A DNA stretch of 64,000 nt from an uncultured Deferribacteres bacterium (GTDB lineage Bacteria > Zhuqueibacterota > JdFR-76 > DREG01). Both the position numbers and the translations under genes were made by a program. Below are positions 41,658-50,475 of the stretch, piece after piece. Within the stretch, counting starts at the first letter, position 1. The number at the start of each line of letters is the position of its first letter. The notes beneath the pieces were generated by a model, which was not told where the DNA came from, did not search any database, and saw nothing but the letters and a program-made list of their open reading frames with translations. Where the stretch lies: contig CAJVYQ010000001.1 of the NCBI GenBank assembly GCA_913009825.1, forward strand, positions 141,692 through 205,691. The letters run 5' to 3'.

Positions 41658-42449
41658 TCAAAAAACACCTTTCACAAAACCACCGTCGATATGCAAAGAC
41701 ACACCGGTGATGTAACTTGCTCTTTCCGAGGCCAGGAACAGAAACAGATCGGTAATTTCCCGCGGGTCGGCAATACGCCCTAACGGATTGTTTTGGCCGT
41801 ATTTTTCGATCACGGCATCAACCGGTATTCCCTCCTGTTTTGCCTGAACTTCTGCCAGTTCCAGCACCCGGTCCGTGCGCACATAACCCGGGCAGACATT
41901 GTTCACCAGAACGTTATATTTCCCTAATTCATTGGATAAAGATTTGGTTAAGCCAACGACGCCCGGCCGGACCACATTTGAAATTACCAGATTATCGATG
42001 GGCTGTTTCACAGAAACCGACGACAGAAAAAGAATCCGGCCCCACTTCTGCTTTTTCATAGCCGGAATGACCGCGCCTGACAGGCGAATAAAACTCAGCA
42101 GATTCAGATTAAAATAGCGCTGCCATTCTTCGTCAGTCACATCGACAAAATATTTTGCCGGCGGGCCGCCGGAATTGCAAATCAGCACATCGATCCGGCC
42201 GAACCGGTCCAGCGTAAATTCAACCAACGACCGGATATCGGAGAGAGATTCCACATCCGCCTGCCGGGCTAAAATTTCCCCATCTGAATTTTTGCTGAGT
42301 TCCGCCTGAGCCTGCTGCAATCTTTCAGCATTACGGGCGCAAATGACCACATTAGCATCTTCCGCTGCAAAGCCTTGTGCAATGGCTTTTCCCATTCCCC
42401 GGCTTGCTCCGGTTATCAAAACTACTTTATTTTTTAATTTCAAATCCAT
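41658..42449 (-). CDS. SDR family NAD(P)-dependent oxidoreductase
   Basis: The 263-residue protein is a classical short-chain dehydrogenase. It has the nucleotide site VLITGASRGMGKAIA (about 9-23), the NSGG motif in LICNSGGPP (about 90), the catalytic Ser in ILFLSSVSVKQP (about 140) and IPGVVGL in place of the usual YxxxK: where the family has YxASK the sequence reads ISNVVRPGVVGLTKSL, with Lys kept but Tyr absent. PGYVRTDRV and a C-terminal GVSLHIDGGFVKGVF follow. The missing Tyr makes activity uncertain; a subset of SDRs shows this change. It is 8 bases after the FAH-family gene and probably works with it in catabolism of an oxo-acid or aromatic compound. Confidence 0.85.
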   Translation of the reverse strand: MDLKLKNKVVLITGASRGMGKAIAQGFAAEDANVVICARNAERLQQAQAELSKNSDGEILARQADVESLSDIRSLVEFTLDRFGRIDVLICNSGGPPAKYFVDVTDEEWQRYFNLNLLSFIRLSGAVIPAMKKQKWGRILFLSSVSVKQPIDNLVISNVVRPGVVGLTKSLSNELGKYNVLVNNVCPGYVRTDRVLELAEVQAKQEGIPVDAVIEKYGQNNPLGRIADPREITDLFLFLASERASYITGVSLHIDGGFVKGVF

Positions 42450-42457
42450 GACACCCT

Positions 42458-43363
42458 CTATTCCGGATTTTGGATTATGACTCTGTTTCGCAGCACACCG
42501 ATATGGCTAATTTCGGCCTCAACAACATCACCGGCATGCAATTGGCTGATCCCTTCCGGTGTGCCGGTGGAAATCAGGTCGCCCGGGTAGAGTGTTAAAT
42601 ATTTGGTGATATATTCCATCAATTGCGGAATTTTAAACACCATATTTCCCGTATTGGATTTCTGCCGGATGGTATCATTTAGGCGCAACTCCATTTCCAG
42701 ATTGTGCGGATCGGGAATCTTTTTGGGGGTGACAATACAAGGTCCCATCGGCCCAAACGTATCAAAATTTTTCGATCTGAACCATGGCTGCTGTTTCTCT
42801 TTTTCCCGTCGCTGCATATCCCGGGCGGTAATATCATTAAAAATTGTGTAACCAAAAACGTAGTCAATGTAATTTTCCCGGATGATATTTTTTGCTTTTT
42901 TCCTGATCACAACGGCCAATTCAATCTCATGATCCACACGGCCGGCATTAGCGGGAATTTGAATTTCGTCATTGTGGCCGATCACCACCGAACCGGCTTT
43001 GTCGAAAAAAATGGGTTCATCCGGCACATCTCTTCCGCCTTCCAAAGCATGAGAAGCATAATTCAAACCGATAGCGATGATTTTGCCGGGATTAAGGATC
43101 GGCGCTACTATTTTATAATCACCTTTGATGATAAACTGTTCCCAAAAATTGTGGCTTTCCAAAAAGTCAAACACATTAAGAATTTTGTCGTCGGAAAGAA
43201 ATCCGGAAGTAAGAAAATTTTTGATTGAACCGATCCGTACCATCATACGATTTTTTTTAATGAAATTGTACGATTGAAATGCGCCGGTGAAATCGACCAG
43301 ACCCCGATCCATTTCTATGGCAACAACTTTTTCATGATTCACAACAAGTTGATAGATTTTCAT
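42458..43363 (-). CDS. Fumarylacetoacetate hydrolase family protein
   Basis: The 301-residue protein has an N-terminal cap domain and a FAH domain (about 90-298). The FAH domain has AIGLNYASHALEGG, the metal-binding EIELAVVIRKKAKN (Glu residues), YVFGYTIFNDITARDMQ (Asp), RSKNFDTFGPMGPCI and STGTPEGISQLHAGDVVEAE. Family members cleave or hydrate acylpyruvates and similar beta-diketo acids in aromatic or sugar-acid catabolism. The substrate is not determined. It leads a two-gene operon with the SDR gene and is divergent from the GWxTD genes. Confidence 0.9.
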   Translation of the reverse strand: MKIYQLVVNHEKVVAIEMDRGLVDFTGAFQSYNFIKKNRMMVRIGSIKNFLTSGFLSDDKILNVFDFLESHNFWEQFIIKGDYKIVAPILNPGKIIAIGLNYASHALEGGRDVPDEPIFFDKAGSVVIGHNDEIQIPANAGRVDHEIELAVVIRKKAKNIIRENYIDYVFGYTIFNDITARDMQRREKEKQQPWFRSKNFDTFGPMGPCIVTPKKIPDPHNLEMELRLNDTIRQKSNTGNMVFKIPQLMEYITKYLTLYPGDLISTGTPEGISQLHAGDVVEAEISHIGVLRNRVIIQNPE

Positions 43364-43597
43364 TTTTCCCTCTTTGGTTAATTGTGAAAATATTTTACGG
43401 TATATCTTCCGATTTGGAACTTGTAATCATTAAATTTGTAAGAACTTAACGACTGTGCTCTTTAAAATAAGTGATTTAAATTATACAATTATTGCGTAAG
43501 TTTCAACAAAATTGAAATATTCTTTACGGATAAATTTGTTTTTTTATTTTGATTGCCGTAAATTAATAAAAATATTCACCGATTGGCAGAGGGACCG

Positions 43598-45787
43598 ATG
43601 TTTTTAAAACCAAATAATCGACAAACCTTTTTTTTTATTTTGATCCTTTTAGTCGGCAACCTGTTCTTTTTCACTCCTGCAGCGGCAAGCACTTTTGAAC
43701 AGGACAGTAAACAGGATTCTCTACGGCAACTTCTTAAACAATGGACACAAAAACTTTCTGAAGACAGGAAAAACCCGGCCATTATGGACACGGTTGCCGG
43801 TTTATATTTTCAGATTGGTAAAAATGATTCAGCAGATTTTTGGCTGGGCCTCTCCCTGAAAATTGATAAAAACCGGGCCGAAACATATTACTGGCAAGGC
43901 CGTGTCTTTCTGCGAAGGGGAAAAATCAGTATCATTCCGCTGGAAAAACTACTTGCCATCATCAAGCAGGATAATCATTCCAAAGCGATTAAAAATTTCA
44001 AAAAAGCCATAGAAATCAAGCCTGATTATTTAGAGGCTTACTACTACCTTGGAATTGCACATATTGAAAAAGGCGGCGACAAACATTTTAACCGCGCCGT
44101 TCAGGCCTACCAAACCATTCTCAACCGGGATGACAATTTTAAGGACACTTCATTCCAGTTGGGCATTGCTTACTACAAGTTGAAGCAATATGAACAGGCC
44201 GTAAAATTTATGAATAGTTACTTTTTAAAACATCCGGAAGATAGCCGCCCGTTCATTGAAATGTCCCGTATCTTTATGGATAAAGGGGATACAAAAAAAG
44301 CCAGCTTCTATTTCATGAAAGGGGTGGAAAAACTGCGTGACCCAAACATGTTGGAGAAACTTTTTCTCGAAATTAAAGACATCGCAACTCCCGATGAAAA
44401 AGAGGAATTTGAAACATCTCCCCTGGAGAAAAAGGGACAATTTTTCAAAAAATTCTGGAAAAGTCGTGATCCCACCCCTTTTACCACTGAGAACGAACGG
44501 TTCACCGAACATTATCGCCGGGTTCAATTTGCCCGAACCACTTACCCTTCGGTCATTCCGCCATATTATGATGACCGCGGCCGTGTTTACGTAAAATATG
44601 GCAAGCCCGACGACCGCTACACATCTTCCATGGATATCGGTGGTGCGAAAGATAACGAATCCTGGTCTTATCAAAAATCGATCCGGCGCGGGTTGGTTTT
44701 TGATTTTGTCCAAAGGGGAAATATGTACCAGTTGGTTCACGATCTCACTGCTGCCGCGCCTACCGGAGCGGATTACGGCAGCCGGCTATTGATTGCCGGC
44801 CAGTTGTACGGCGAAAGAGCCGGAGATCTGGGTGGAATTTACAACCAGTTTTCCATCAATTTCAGGCAGAGTGATCTTTCTGATTTTATCAATCAGAAAG
44901 ATGCCGCTATGAAATCTGCCCCTGTGGAAGTTTATTTTCATGATTACAAGATGAAACCGTTGCCTTTCCGGGTAAAATTCGCTCAGTTTCGTAGTCAACA
45001 TAATTTAACCTGGCTTGATATTTACCGCAGCCTCTCTGCCAAAAGTTTACAATTTACGACTACGGATGATGGCCGTTTCTATTCCCAGGTAAAAACGGAA
45101 ATTATTATTTTTGATTCCCTTTATAACGAAGTTTTACGAAGAACTTTGCCGCTGGATTTATCCTTTGCTACTGAGAAACAGGTTCAAACCGCAATCAGTA
45201 TCGACCAGACTTATGCCGTGCTGGATCCGAAAAACAGATACCATATTGCCATCCAGGTAGAAAATCCACAGGGGAAAAAGCTTGGCATTAAAAAATTCAA
45301 CTTGAAAATCAAGCAATATGACCCGGATTCTTTACAAATCAGCGATATTGAATTGGCCTCAAAAATCGAACCGACCACAAAAGTGGATCAGTTCTACAAG
45401 GACGGATTGAGAGTTGTCCCGTACATGTTCAACAGATACGATATAAAAAAGCCGCTACAACTTTATTATGAAATGTACAATCTTACACTGGATAAAGAGA
45501 AAAAAAGTAAATATCAAATCGATTATAAAATTACCGTAATAAAGCGCGATGAAAACAGTATGAAAAAAATTTTCCGGGCAATTGGCAGTATTTTTGGCAA
45601 GAGGGGGAAAGAAAGTATCGCCTCCAGCTACATCCGGGAAGGAAAATCACGCAATGAAAAGGGGTACATCTCTCTGGATGTTTCCAAAATGCCGACCGGA
45701 GTCAACCAGGTGTCGGTAATTGTGAAAGATCTTTTAACCAACCAAACCAAATCGTCAACACTGAAATTGGTCTTTTTTAAACGTTAA
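43598..45787 (+). CDS. TPR and GWxTD domain protein (envelope, function unknown)
   Basis: The ATG at 43598 follows AGAGGG at good spacing and starts a signal peptide (MFLKPNNRQ, then a long hydrophobic helix to AAAS). The 729-residue protein has TPR repeats from about 60 to 235 (KAIKNFKKAIEIKPDYLEAYYY, broken up as helical pairs) and a GWxTD domain (about 270-390) with WKSRDPTPFTTENER, EHYRRVQFARTTYP and RGRVYVKYGKPDDRY. The namesake motif itself is degenerate (PPYYDDRG). The last 330 residues are beta-rich. GWxTD proteins are found in FCB and Acidobacteria, with no known activity. It is 11 bases from a second GWxTD gene. Confidence 0.85.
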   Translation: MFLKPNNRQTFFFILILLVGNLFFFTPAAASTFEQDSKQDSLRQLLKQWTQKLSEDRKNPAIMDTVAGLYFQIGKNDSADFWLGLSLKIDKNRAETYYWQGRVFLRRGKISIIPLEKLLAIIKQDNHSKAIKNFKKAIEIKPDYLEAYYYLGIAHIEKGGDKHFNRAVQAYQTILNRDDNFKDTSFQLGIAYYKLKQYEQAVKFMNSYFLKHPEDSRPFIEMSRIFMDKGDTKKASFYFMKGVEKLRDPNMLEKLFLEIKDIATPDEKEEFETSPLEKKGQFFKKFWKSRDPTPFTTENERFTEHYRRVQFARTTYPSVIPPYYDDRGRVYVKYGKPDDRYTSSMDIGGAKDNESWSYQKSIRRGLVFDFVQRGNMYQLVHDLTAAAPTGADYGSRLLIAGQLYGERAGDLGGIYNQFSINFRQSDLSDFINQKDAAMKSAPVEVYFHDYKMKPLPFRVKFAQFRSQHNLTWLDIYRSLSAKSLQFTTTDDGRFYSQVKTEIIIFDSLYNEVLRRTLPLDLSFATEKQVQTAISIDQTYAVLDPKNRYHIAIQVENPQGKKLGIKKFNLKIKQYDPDSLQISDIELASKIEPTTKVDQFYKDGLRVVPYMFNRYDIKKPLQLYYEMYNLTLDKEKKSKYQIDYKITVIKRDENSMKKIFRAIGSIFGKRGKESIASSYIREGKSRNEKGYISLDVSKMPTGVNQVSVIVKDLLTNQTKSSTLKLVFFKR

Positions 45788-45798
45788 GGAGAATATTT

Positions 45799-47163
45799 GT
45801 GAAGCGATTCCTGTTCCTCGTGCTGTTCAGCCTGATATTTATTTCAATGCCGTCTGACAATTATTCTCAAAGGCGTCGTCGTGATTCGGACAAACGCCTG
45901 GAGCGTTTTAGCGTCTATAAAAATCTGTATTTTAATTCCGATTTATACACATTTTTCACAGAAAAGCCGGATTCATTTCAGCTACTGTTTACCGTTTCCT
46001 TTGTGAACGATTTAATCCAGTTTGTCAAGAAGTCGGATTCACTCTATATCGCCCAATTTGAATTAACCACAACTATTTTCGATGAAAATGAGAACCTGTT
46101 GGCAACATCTTCGCACCGAAAAAAAATATCCGTTACTAATTTTGACGATACCAACTCACGGATAATATTTCACAATTATTATCATTCATTTATTCTGAAA
46201 AAGGGGAAATACAAATATTTCTTCGAATTGACCGATCTGGATTCGAAAAAATCTTTGCGGCGTAAGGAAGATATCGATTTGCAGGGGATCATCGATGAAC
46301 CGATTCATTTCCTGACGCCGGTCGTTTTAGCTGCAGACAGACAAAAGCCACAAAATTATGAACCGTTTGGTAAAGAAAGTACGAATCCGCTCATGCAAAT
46401 GTTCCGGGATTCGATGCAAATTATTTCCCCATTCAAAATAAAAGAAATCGAGCATTACCGCCTCAAATCGCCTGTAGTTTTCTACCATGAAATATTCCAA
46501 CGGGCATTAAACGACTCTCTCCGGCTAAAGTACAGAATTGTGGACAGGAACAATGAGATCAAATGGCAACAAGAGAGTACCCTGTTTTCATCTTCAGCCA
46601 ATATTTTTCGCCATCAGATTGAAATAGACCCGCAACAATTCTTACCCGGATATTATACTCTTCAAATTCACGCACAAAATAGTACGGCACAAAAGAATAA
46701 TCAATTCCGATTGTATTTCCAGAGAACAAAGCAAAATATGTTGGCAAACACGTCAGCAACGGATGAATTTGGCCCAATGAAATATATCGTCGATAACAAA
46801 ATCTACAACAAGCTGCAGGATCTCAGCGAAGGCGAGCGGGCATCAGCAATCGATCAATATTGGCAGGAGAGAAACCCGGATCCGGGTACTCCGGAAAACA
46901 ACCTGCGGGATGAATTTCTGCGCCGGGTGAAATTTGCCAATCGCAATTTCATCAGTCTTGTCGACAACAAAAAAGGTTGGCAAACCGACCAGGGGAAAAT
47001 CTATATCATATACGGTCGTCCCAACGAAATCCTCCATCCTCGATCGCCCAACTCAGAATATGAACACGAAATCTGGATCTACACAAATTTAGATTTGGAT
47101 CGCAGGTTCATTTTCATTTTCAAGCCGGAAAAAGGAGAATACGTCCTGCTGCGGAGGAAATAA
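45799..47163 (+). CDS. GWxTD domain-containing secreted protein
   Basis: The start is GTG at 45799 with AAGGAG nine bases before. The 454-residue protein has a signal peptide (MKRFLFLVLFSLIFISMPS). A beta-rich body (about 30-300) follows, then a C-terminal GWxTD domain (about 335-452): YWQERNPDPGTPENNLRDEF, LRRVKFANRNF, KKGWQTDQGKIYIIYGRPNE, carrying the namesake motif intact, and YEHEIWIYTNLDL. Its gene follows the larger GWxTD gene in one operon, so the two proteins probably work together in the envelope. No catalytic function is known. Confidence 0.87.
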   Translation: MKRFLFLVLFSLIFISMPSDNYSQRRRRDSDKRLERFSVYKNLYFNSDLYTFFTEKPDSFQLLFTVSFVNDLIQFVKKSDSLYIAQFELTTTIFDENENLLATSSHRKKISVTNFDDTNSRIIFHNYYHSFILKKGKYKYFFELTDLDSKKSLRRKEDIDLQGIIDEPIHFLTPVVLAADRQKPQNYEPFGKESTNPLMQMFRDSMQIISPFKIKEIEHYRLKSPVVFYHEIFQRALNDSLRLKYRIVDRNNEIKWQQESTLFSSSANIFRHQIEIDPQQFLPGYYTLQIHAQNSTAQKNNQFRLYFQRTKQNMLANTSATDEFGPMKYIVDNKIYNKLQDLSEGERASAIDQYWQERNPDPGTPENNLRDEFLRRVKFANRNFISLVDNKKGWQTDQGKIYIIYGRPNEILHPRSPNSEYEHEIWIYTNLDLDRRFIFIFKPEKGEYVLLRRK

Positions 47164-47468
47164 ACGGGGAATTAAATAGTGTTTGTCCGAATGTATCATT
47201 CCCGCATGCTTTTAGCGGGGATCCATTGCTGCCCTCAAGTAGATTCCGGCTTAAAGACTGCCGGAGTCACAATATCGTAGGAATTTTCGGACAGACACCA
47301 AATAACTGCACAATGGGACCGGGCGCGTAGTTCTTACTCTGATGTTACCTGTTTTATTGGGGGAAGTATGGGAACCCGGTTTTCACTTGCAATAATTTCC
47401 GGTTCAGCAGGAAACGTCTTGTTGCGCGCAACTTTAGTCACTTAAAATTTTAGCTCACTTTAAACTTT
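47164..47468. other. Convergent intergenic gap with a palindromic element
   Basis: This 305-bp region separates the convergent GWxTD and AgmX-type genes. It holds an inverted-repeat element (47179-47298) and no gene. Confidence 0.5.
47179..47298. repeat. Inverted-repeat element (GTGTTTGTCCGAA ends)
   Basis: GTGTTTGTCCGAA (47179-47191) pairs with TTCGGACAGACAC (47286-47298) with one mismatch. It encloses a CATTCCCGC...GCGGGG hairpin like that at 19359-19439. The element is non-coding. Confidence 0.6.
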
Positions 47469-48815
47469 TTAAGTGTCCCGGCGCACAAAGACAAACGGAT
47501 TCTCGACAGTGACCCGGCCTTCGGGAATCGCTTTGAAGCGAAACTGGCTTACAATATTTTTTAACTCGTTGACAAACTTCTGGTTTTGTACCGTGGAAGA
47601 GATCACCCGGCAGTTGGAAACCGTACCCGAAGCTTCGATAACAACCTCGATGATTACTTTGCCATTCAGATCCGGATCCAATTTAAGATATTTATTGTAA
47701 GTATAAGTAACTCTGTTTTTGTATTTATTGATATCATCGCGGATAGATTGTTCACTTCGATACCCCAGGGCAGCATCGCTGCCGTTAATATCACCAAAAC
47801 TTTCCAGACTAACTTCGCCCTTCTCCTTCAATTGCACGGCATCATCCACGCCCATCCCGGAAATCAGACTGTCCACTTCCAGAGATGAAGTGGAAAGTAA
47901 ATCATCCAAATTGCCGCCAACATCTGTCAGGGAGGGCAACTCAACTTCCAAATTCTGACCGCTTTTGAGAATATCATCCAATTCCCTTACCAAACCCTTG
48001 TCGACCAAAGATTCAATAACGGTGCTTCCCTGTTTGGAATTTCCGGTTCCGGCAATTAATCCCAGTAATCCTTTTTTCATTACCGCGGCTTTTACAGCAG
48101 CTTTATTTGCTTTTTTGGCTTTTGCCGGTTGATCTTTTCCGGCAGCCTTGTCTTTGTTTGCCTGCGTTTTTTCGTTCCGTTTACCGGCCACATTGATGTT
48201 GCTATCCGTGGTAACGGGAGCCTGCTTTTTATTCTTGATTACAATACGGGCAACATGACGGACATATTGCTCAATGTTTACTTTATTTGTTCTCACAAAT
48301 GGCATCCGGTTAATTTTATAACTTACAAAAGCGCCAAAGACAAACAGAATAAGTAAAATGCTTTTGAATAACAGGTCTGTTGTTAAACGCCGGTAAAATC
48401 GTTGTGAAAACTTCCAATAAGCAATTTCATTACCGGCGGATTTTTCCGCGCCATCAAACTCGATATGAAAATTAACATCGTTAAAGCGGATATCAGCCTT
48501 TTTGTCCTCCGTGAGATGAAGGACATAGCCATCTTTTTCCCGCGGCAACAAACGGTGTTTAATCAAATCAGGAATGGATAAGGGACAATCATCGGTGACA
48601 ATTTCCCCCTGCATGCCATCCTGCACCTTTAGCTTAAAGCCGTATTTGCCGGGTTGAACAAATTTTAAGCGGGCGGGAACCCGGTCGCCATAAAGCTGAA
48701 TGGTATTATCCGGTTTATACCCAAGCGAAAAATTGTTTTTCGTATCCAGAGTATAGGTTTTAATACCATCACTGTCCCGAACCTTTATTAAAAGAGCTTT
48801 AGCTCGTTTTGCCAT
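47469..48815 (-). CDS. AgmX/PglI C-terminal domain protein (TonB-like transducer)
   Basis: The 448-residue protein has an N-terminal cytoplasmic module (about 1-140; FSLGYKPDNTIQLYGDRVPA, QPGKYGFKLKVQDGMQGE), one membrane helix (about 150-168, LFKSILLILFVFGAFVSYKI), an Ala/Lys-rich periplasmic linker (about 205-245), and a C-terminal TonB-like domain with RSEQSIRDDINKYKNRVTYT, NKYLKLDPDLNGKVIIEVVI and VSNCRVISSTVQN. The latter matches the AgmX/PglI (GltJ/GltG) domain of the myxobacterial Agl-Glt machine. It is the last gene of the long minus-strand operon. It should be the part that carries ExbBD-driven motion across the periplasm; this is inferred. Confidence 0.85.
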   Translation of the reverse strand: MAKRAKALLIKVRDSDGIKTYTLDTKNNFSLGYKPDNTIQLYGDRVPARLKFVQPGKYGFKLKVQDGMQGEIVTDDCPLSIPDLIKHRLLPREKDGYVLHLTEDKKADIRFNDVNFHIEFDGAEKSAGNEIAYWKFSQRFYRRLTTDLLFKSILLILFVFGAFVSYKINRMPFVRTNKVNIEQYVRHVARIVIKNKKQAPVTTDSNINVAGKRNEKTQANKDKAAGKDQPAKAKKANKAAVKAAVMKKGLLGLIAGTGNSKQGSTVIESLVDKGLVRELDDILKSGQNLEVELPSLTDVGGNLDDLLSTSSLEVDSLISGMGVDDAVQLKEKGEVSLESFGDINGSDAALGYRSEQSIRDDINKYKNRVTYTYNKYLKLDPDLNGKVIIEVVIEASGTVSNCRVISSTVQNQKFVNELKNIVSQFRFKAIPEGRVTVENPFVFVRRDT

Positions 48816-48836
48816 AACATCTATTTCTTAACATTT

Positions 48837-49361
48837 TTATTCTGCCGTAGATGTTACTGCCAGCAGCATATTATTATATCCTACCTGCCCGCAGGTATAC
48901 ATCACTTTCTTTAAAACTTCAAATGGGATTTTCGAATCTCCCTGAATCGTAATATCGCCGCGAAATGCCATTTTTTCATCGAGCTGCGATACACTTTCTG
49001 CCATCAGCCGTTTGGCACGCAAATCTTTGTACAGATTTTCCAACCGGAGATTTTTGCTCTCGATGGCATCTTTCACCGACATGAGCGGTCGACCATCCAC
49101 CAAAATCATCTTTTCCGTAATCATAATAATAGACGAAGTTTCCGGGCTTTTTATAGAAGTTGATACCGGCAAAGACAGCTCTTTGGAGACAGACATCATC
49201 TGTCCTTCTGCCGAATAACTTTTCAGCAGAAACACGAGGAGGATGGTGAAAACATCGATCATGGAAGTCAGACGCAGGGTAAAAGTAGGCTCCCTTCTGC
49301 GGGCTTTCCGAACAAACGAATGATGATGTTCCGAATTACCGGATTGAATTAAATTGTACAT
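48837..49361 (-). CDS. ExbD/TolR family protein with the proton-carrying Asp
   Basis: The 174-residue protein has a short cytoplasmic N-terminus (rich in His and Arg), one membrane helix with the canonical acidic residue (LTSMIDVFTILLVFLLKSY, about 31-49), and a periplasmic TolR-like domain with MILVDGRPL and ITIQGDSKIPFEVLKKVMYT. ExbD/TolR dimers sit in an ExbB/TolQ pentamer and use the Asp to couple proton flow to motion. It lies two bases after the other exbD gene, whose Asp position is Asn, and 21 bases before the AgmX-type gene. Confidence 0.9.
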   Translation of the reverse strand: MYNLIQSGNSEHHHSFVRKARRREPTFTLRLTSMIDVFTILLVFLLKSYSAEGQMMSVSKELSLPVSTSIKSPETSSIIMITEKMILVDGRPLMSVKDAIESKNLRLENLYKDLRAKRLMAESVSQLDEKMAFRGDITIQGDSKIPFEVLKKVMYTCGQVGYNNMLLAVTSTAE

Positions 49362-49363
49362 AT

Positions 49364-49822
49364 TTAACCTGAAATGGAATAATTGGGAAAACCGATTTCC
49401 CTGCAGTTATCCAGAACATTTACAATTACCTGGTACAACACCTCGGAAGCCGGAGAGATGATTACATCTTCCAGTCTGGGATATTGTTTTTTGATCTTAA
49501 CCAACTGTCCTTTCAACTTTTGTAAATCATATTTCCCGTTTTCCAACTTTATCAACGGATATTTATTTTCCGATGTCTTTATTTCAAAACCATCGAGGCC
49601 AATGGAGATCACCAAAACTGTCAGGTCTTTTATCTCTTCGTTTGACATTGATGAGCCCTGCTCCAACGAAGGCAGCGCCAGATCGATGATGGCAATTTTA
49701 ACGAACGTTGCCGTCAACAAAAGAAACGGGATCAGGATTACGAAAATATTCATCACCGGAGTGATGTTAATTTCGGAATCCGCATCTAATCTACTTTTTC
49801 CAGTTGTTTGTCTGAGGTTCAT
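49364..49822 (-). CDS. ExbD/TolR family protein with Asn at the proton site
   Basis: The 152-residue protein has the ExbD layout: a cytoplasmic N-terminus, one membrane helix in INITPVMNIFVILIPFLLLT (about 18-37) and a periplasmic domain (ENKYPLIKLENGKYDLQKLK, VIISPASEVLYQVIVNVLDN). Where family members have D in the pattern ITPLVD, this one has N (ITPVMN), so it should not carry protons itself. It likely pairs with the neighbouring Asp-bearing ExbD to form a mixed complex. Its start overlaps the exbB gene by 32 bases, so the two are tightly coupled. Confidence 0.87.
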   Translation of the reverse strand: MNLRQTTGKSRLDADSEINITPVMNIFVILIPFLLLTATFVKIAIIDLALPSLEQGSSMSNEEIKDLTVLVISIGLDGFEIKTSENKYPLIKLENGKYDLQKLKGQLVKIKKQYPRLEDVIISPASEVLYQVIVNVLDNCREIGFPNYSISG

Positions 49823-50450
49823 TTTGTTTCTTCAGTTTTCTCTCTAAAAATTTAAAAATCCTGGCCACATTTTCATTGATGTCATCTATCAGATCATTGG
49901 TTCTCTCGTGTAAAAAAGCAAAAGCCATCATACAGGGGATTGCAACGATTAAGCCGAAGGCTGTGGTATTCATCGCCATGGAAATACCACTGGAAAGCAA
50001 GGAAGCTTTCTGTGATACATCGGCAAAAGCCACCGCCTGAAACGATGTGATCAAACCCCAAATGGTACCCAAAAGGCCGGTCAGGGTTGCCACATTTGCT
50101 GTCATAGACAAATAACCCGTACGTTTTTCCAATTTGGGAATAACAGACATGGCTTTTAATTCAATCGAGTTCTGCACTTCTTGTAAACCCAGATCCGTTT
50201 GCTCCAGACCGGTACGAATAATTTGCGGCAGTGCCGCCTTGGAGCGGTCACATAAGCGTAAGGCACTATCTATGTTATCGGATTGAATATATTCAACGAT
50301 TTGATTCACAAATCCTACCGAATCAACCCTATTTTTAAACATAATGACAATCATTCTTTCAATAATAATTCCTAATCCCAATAGAGCAAAGCCCAAAATA
50401 AAATACATAAACCATCCGCCCTGCTTAAAAGCCATAAAAATAGATTCCAA
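49791..50450 (-). CDS. MotA/TolQ/ExbB proton channel family protein
   Basis: The 219-residue inner-membrane protein has three helices: about 14-33 (GGWFMYFILGFALLGLGIII), 112-135 (LSMTANVATLTGLLGTIWGL) and 155-175 (TAFGLIVAIPCMMAFAFLHE). The conserved LTGLLGTIWGLITSF and MNTTAFGLIVAIP segments are the TolQ/ExbB signature. It forms the channel with the two ExbD proteins encoded just downstream. Gene order exbB-exbD-exbD-agmX is that of gliding-motor and related envelope machines, not of a plain TonB system. Confidence 0.93.
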   Translation of the reverse strand: MESIFMAFKQGGWFMYFILGFALLGLGIIIERMIVIMFKNRVDSVGFVNQIVEYIQSDNIDSALRLCDRSKAALPQIIRTGLEQTDLGLQEVQNSIELKAMSVIPKLEKRTGYLSMTANVATLTGLLGTIWGLITSFQAVAFADVSQKASLLSSGISMAMNTTAFGLIVAIPCMMAFAFLHERTNDLIDDINENVARIFKFLERKLKKQNEPQTNNWKK

Positions 50451-50475
50451 TTCTACTCCTCCTTTATCGAGTCAA

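Noticed and set aside
47469..50450. Ordinary TonB-ExbBD system for the TonB receptor at 5.7 kb
   Set aside because: The transducer has an AgmX/PglI-type C-terminus and the operon includes TPR and barrel proteins, so a dedicated machine fits better, though sharing cannot be excluded.
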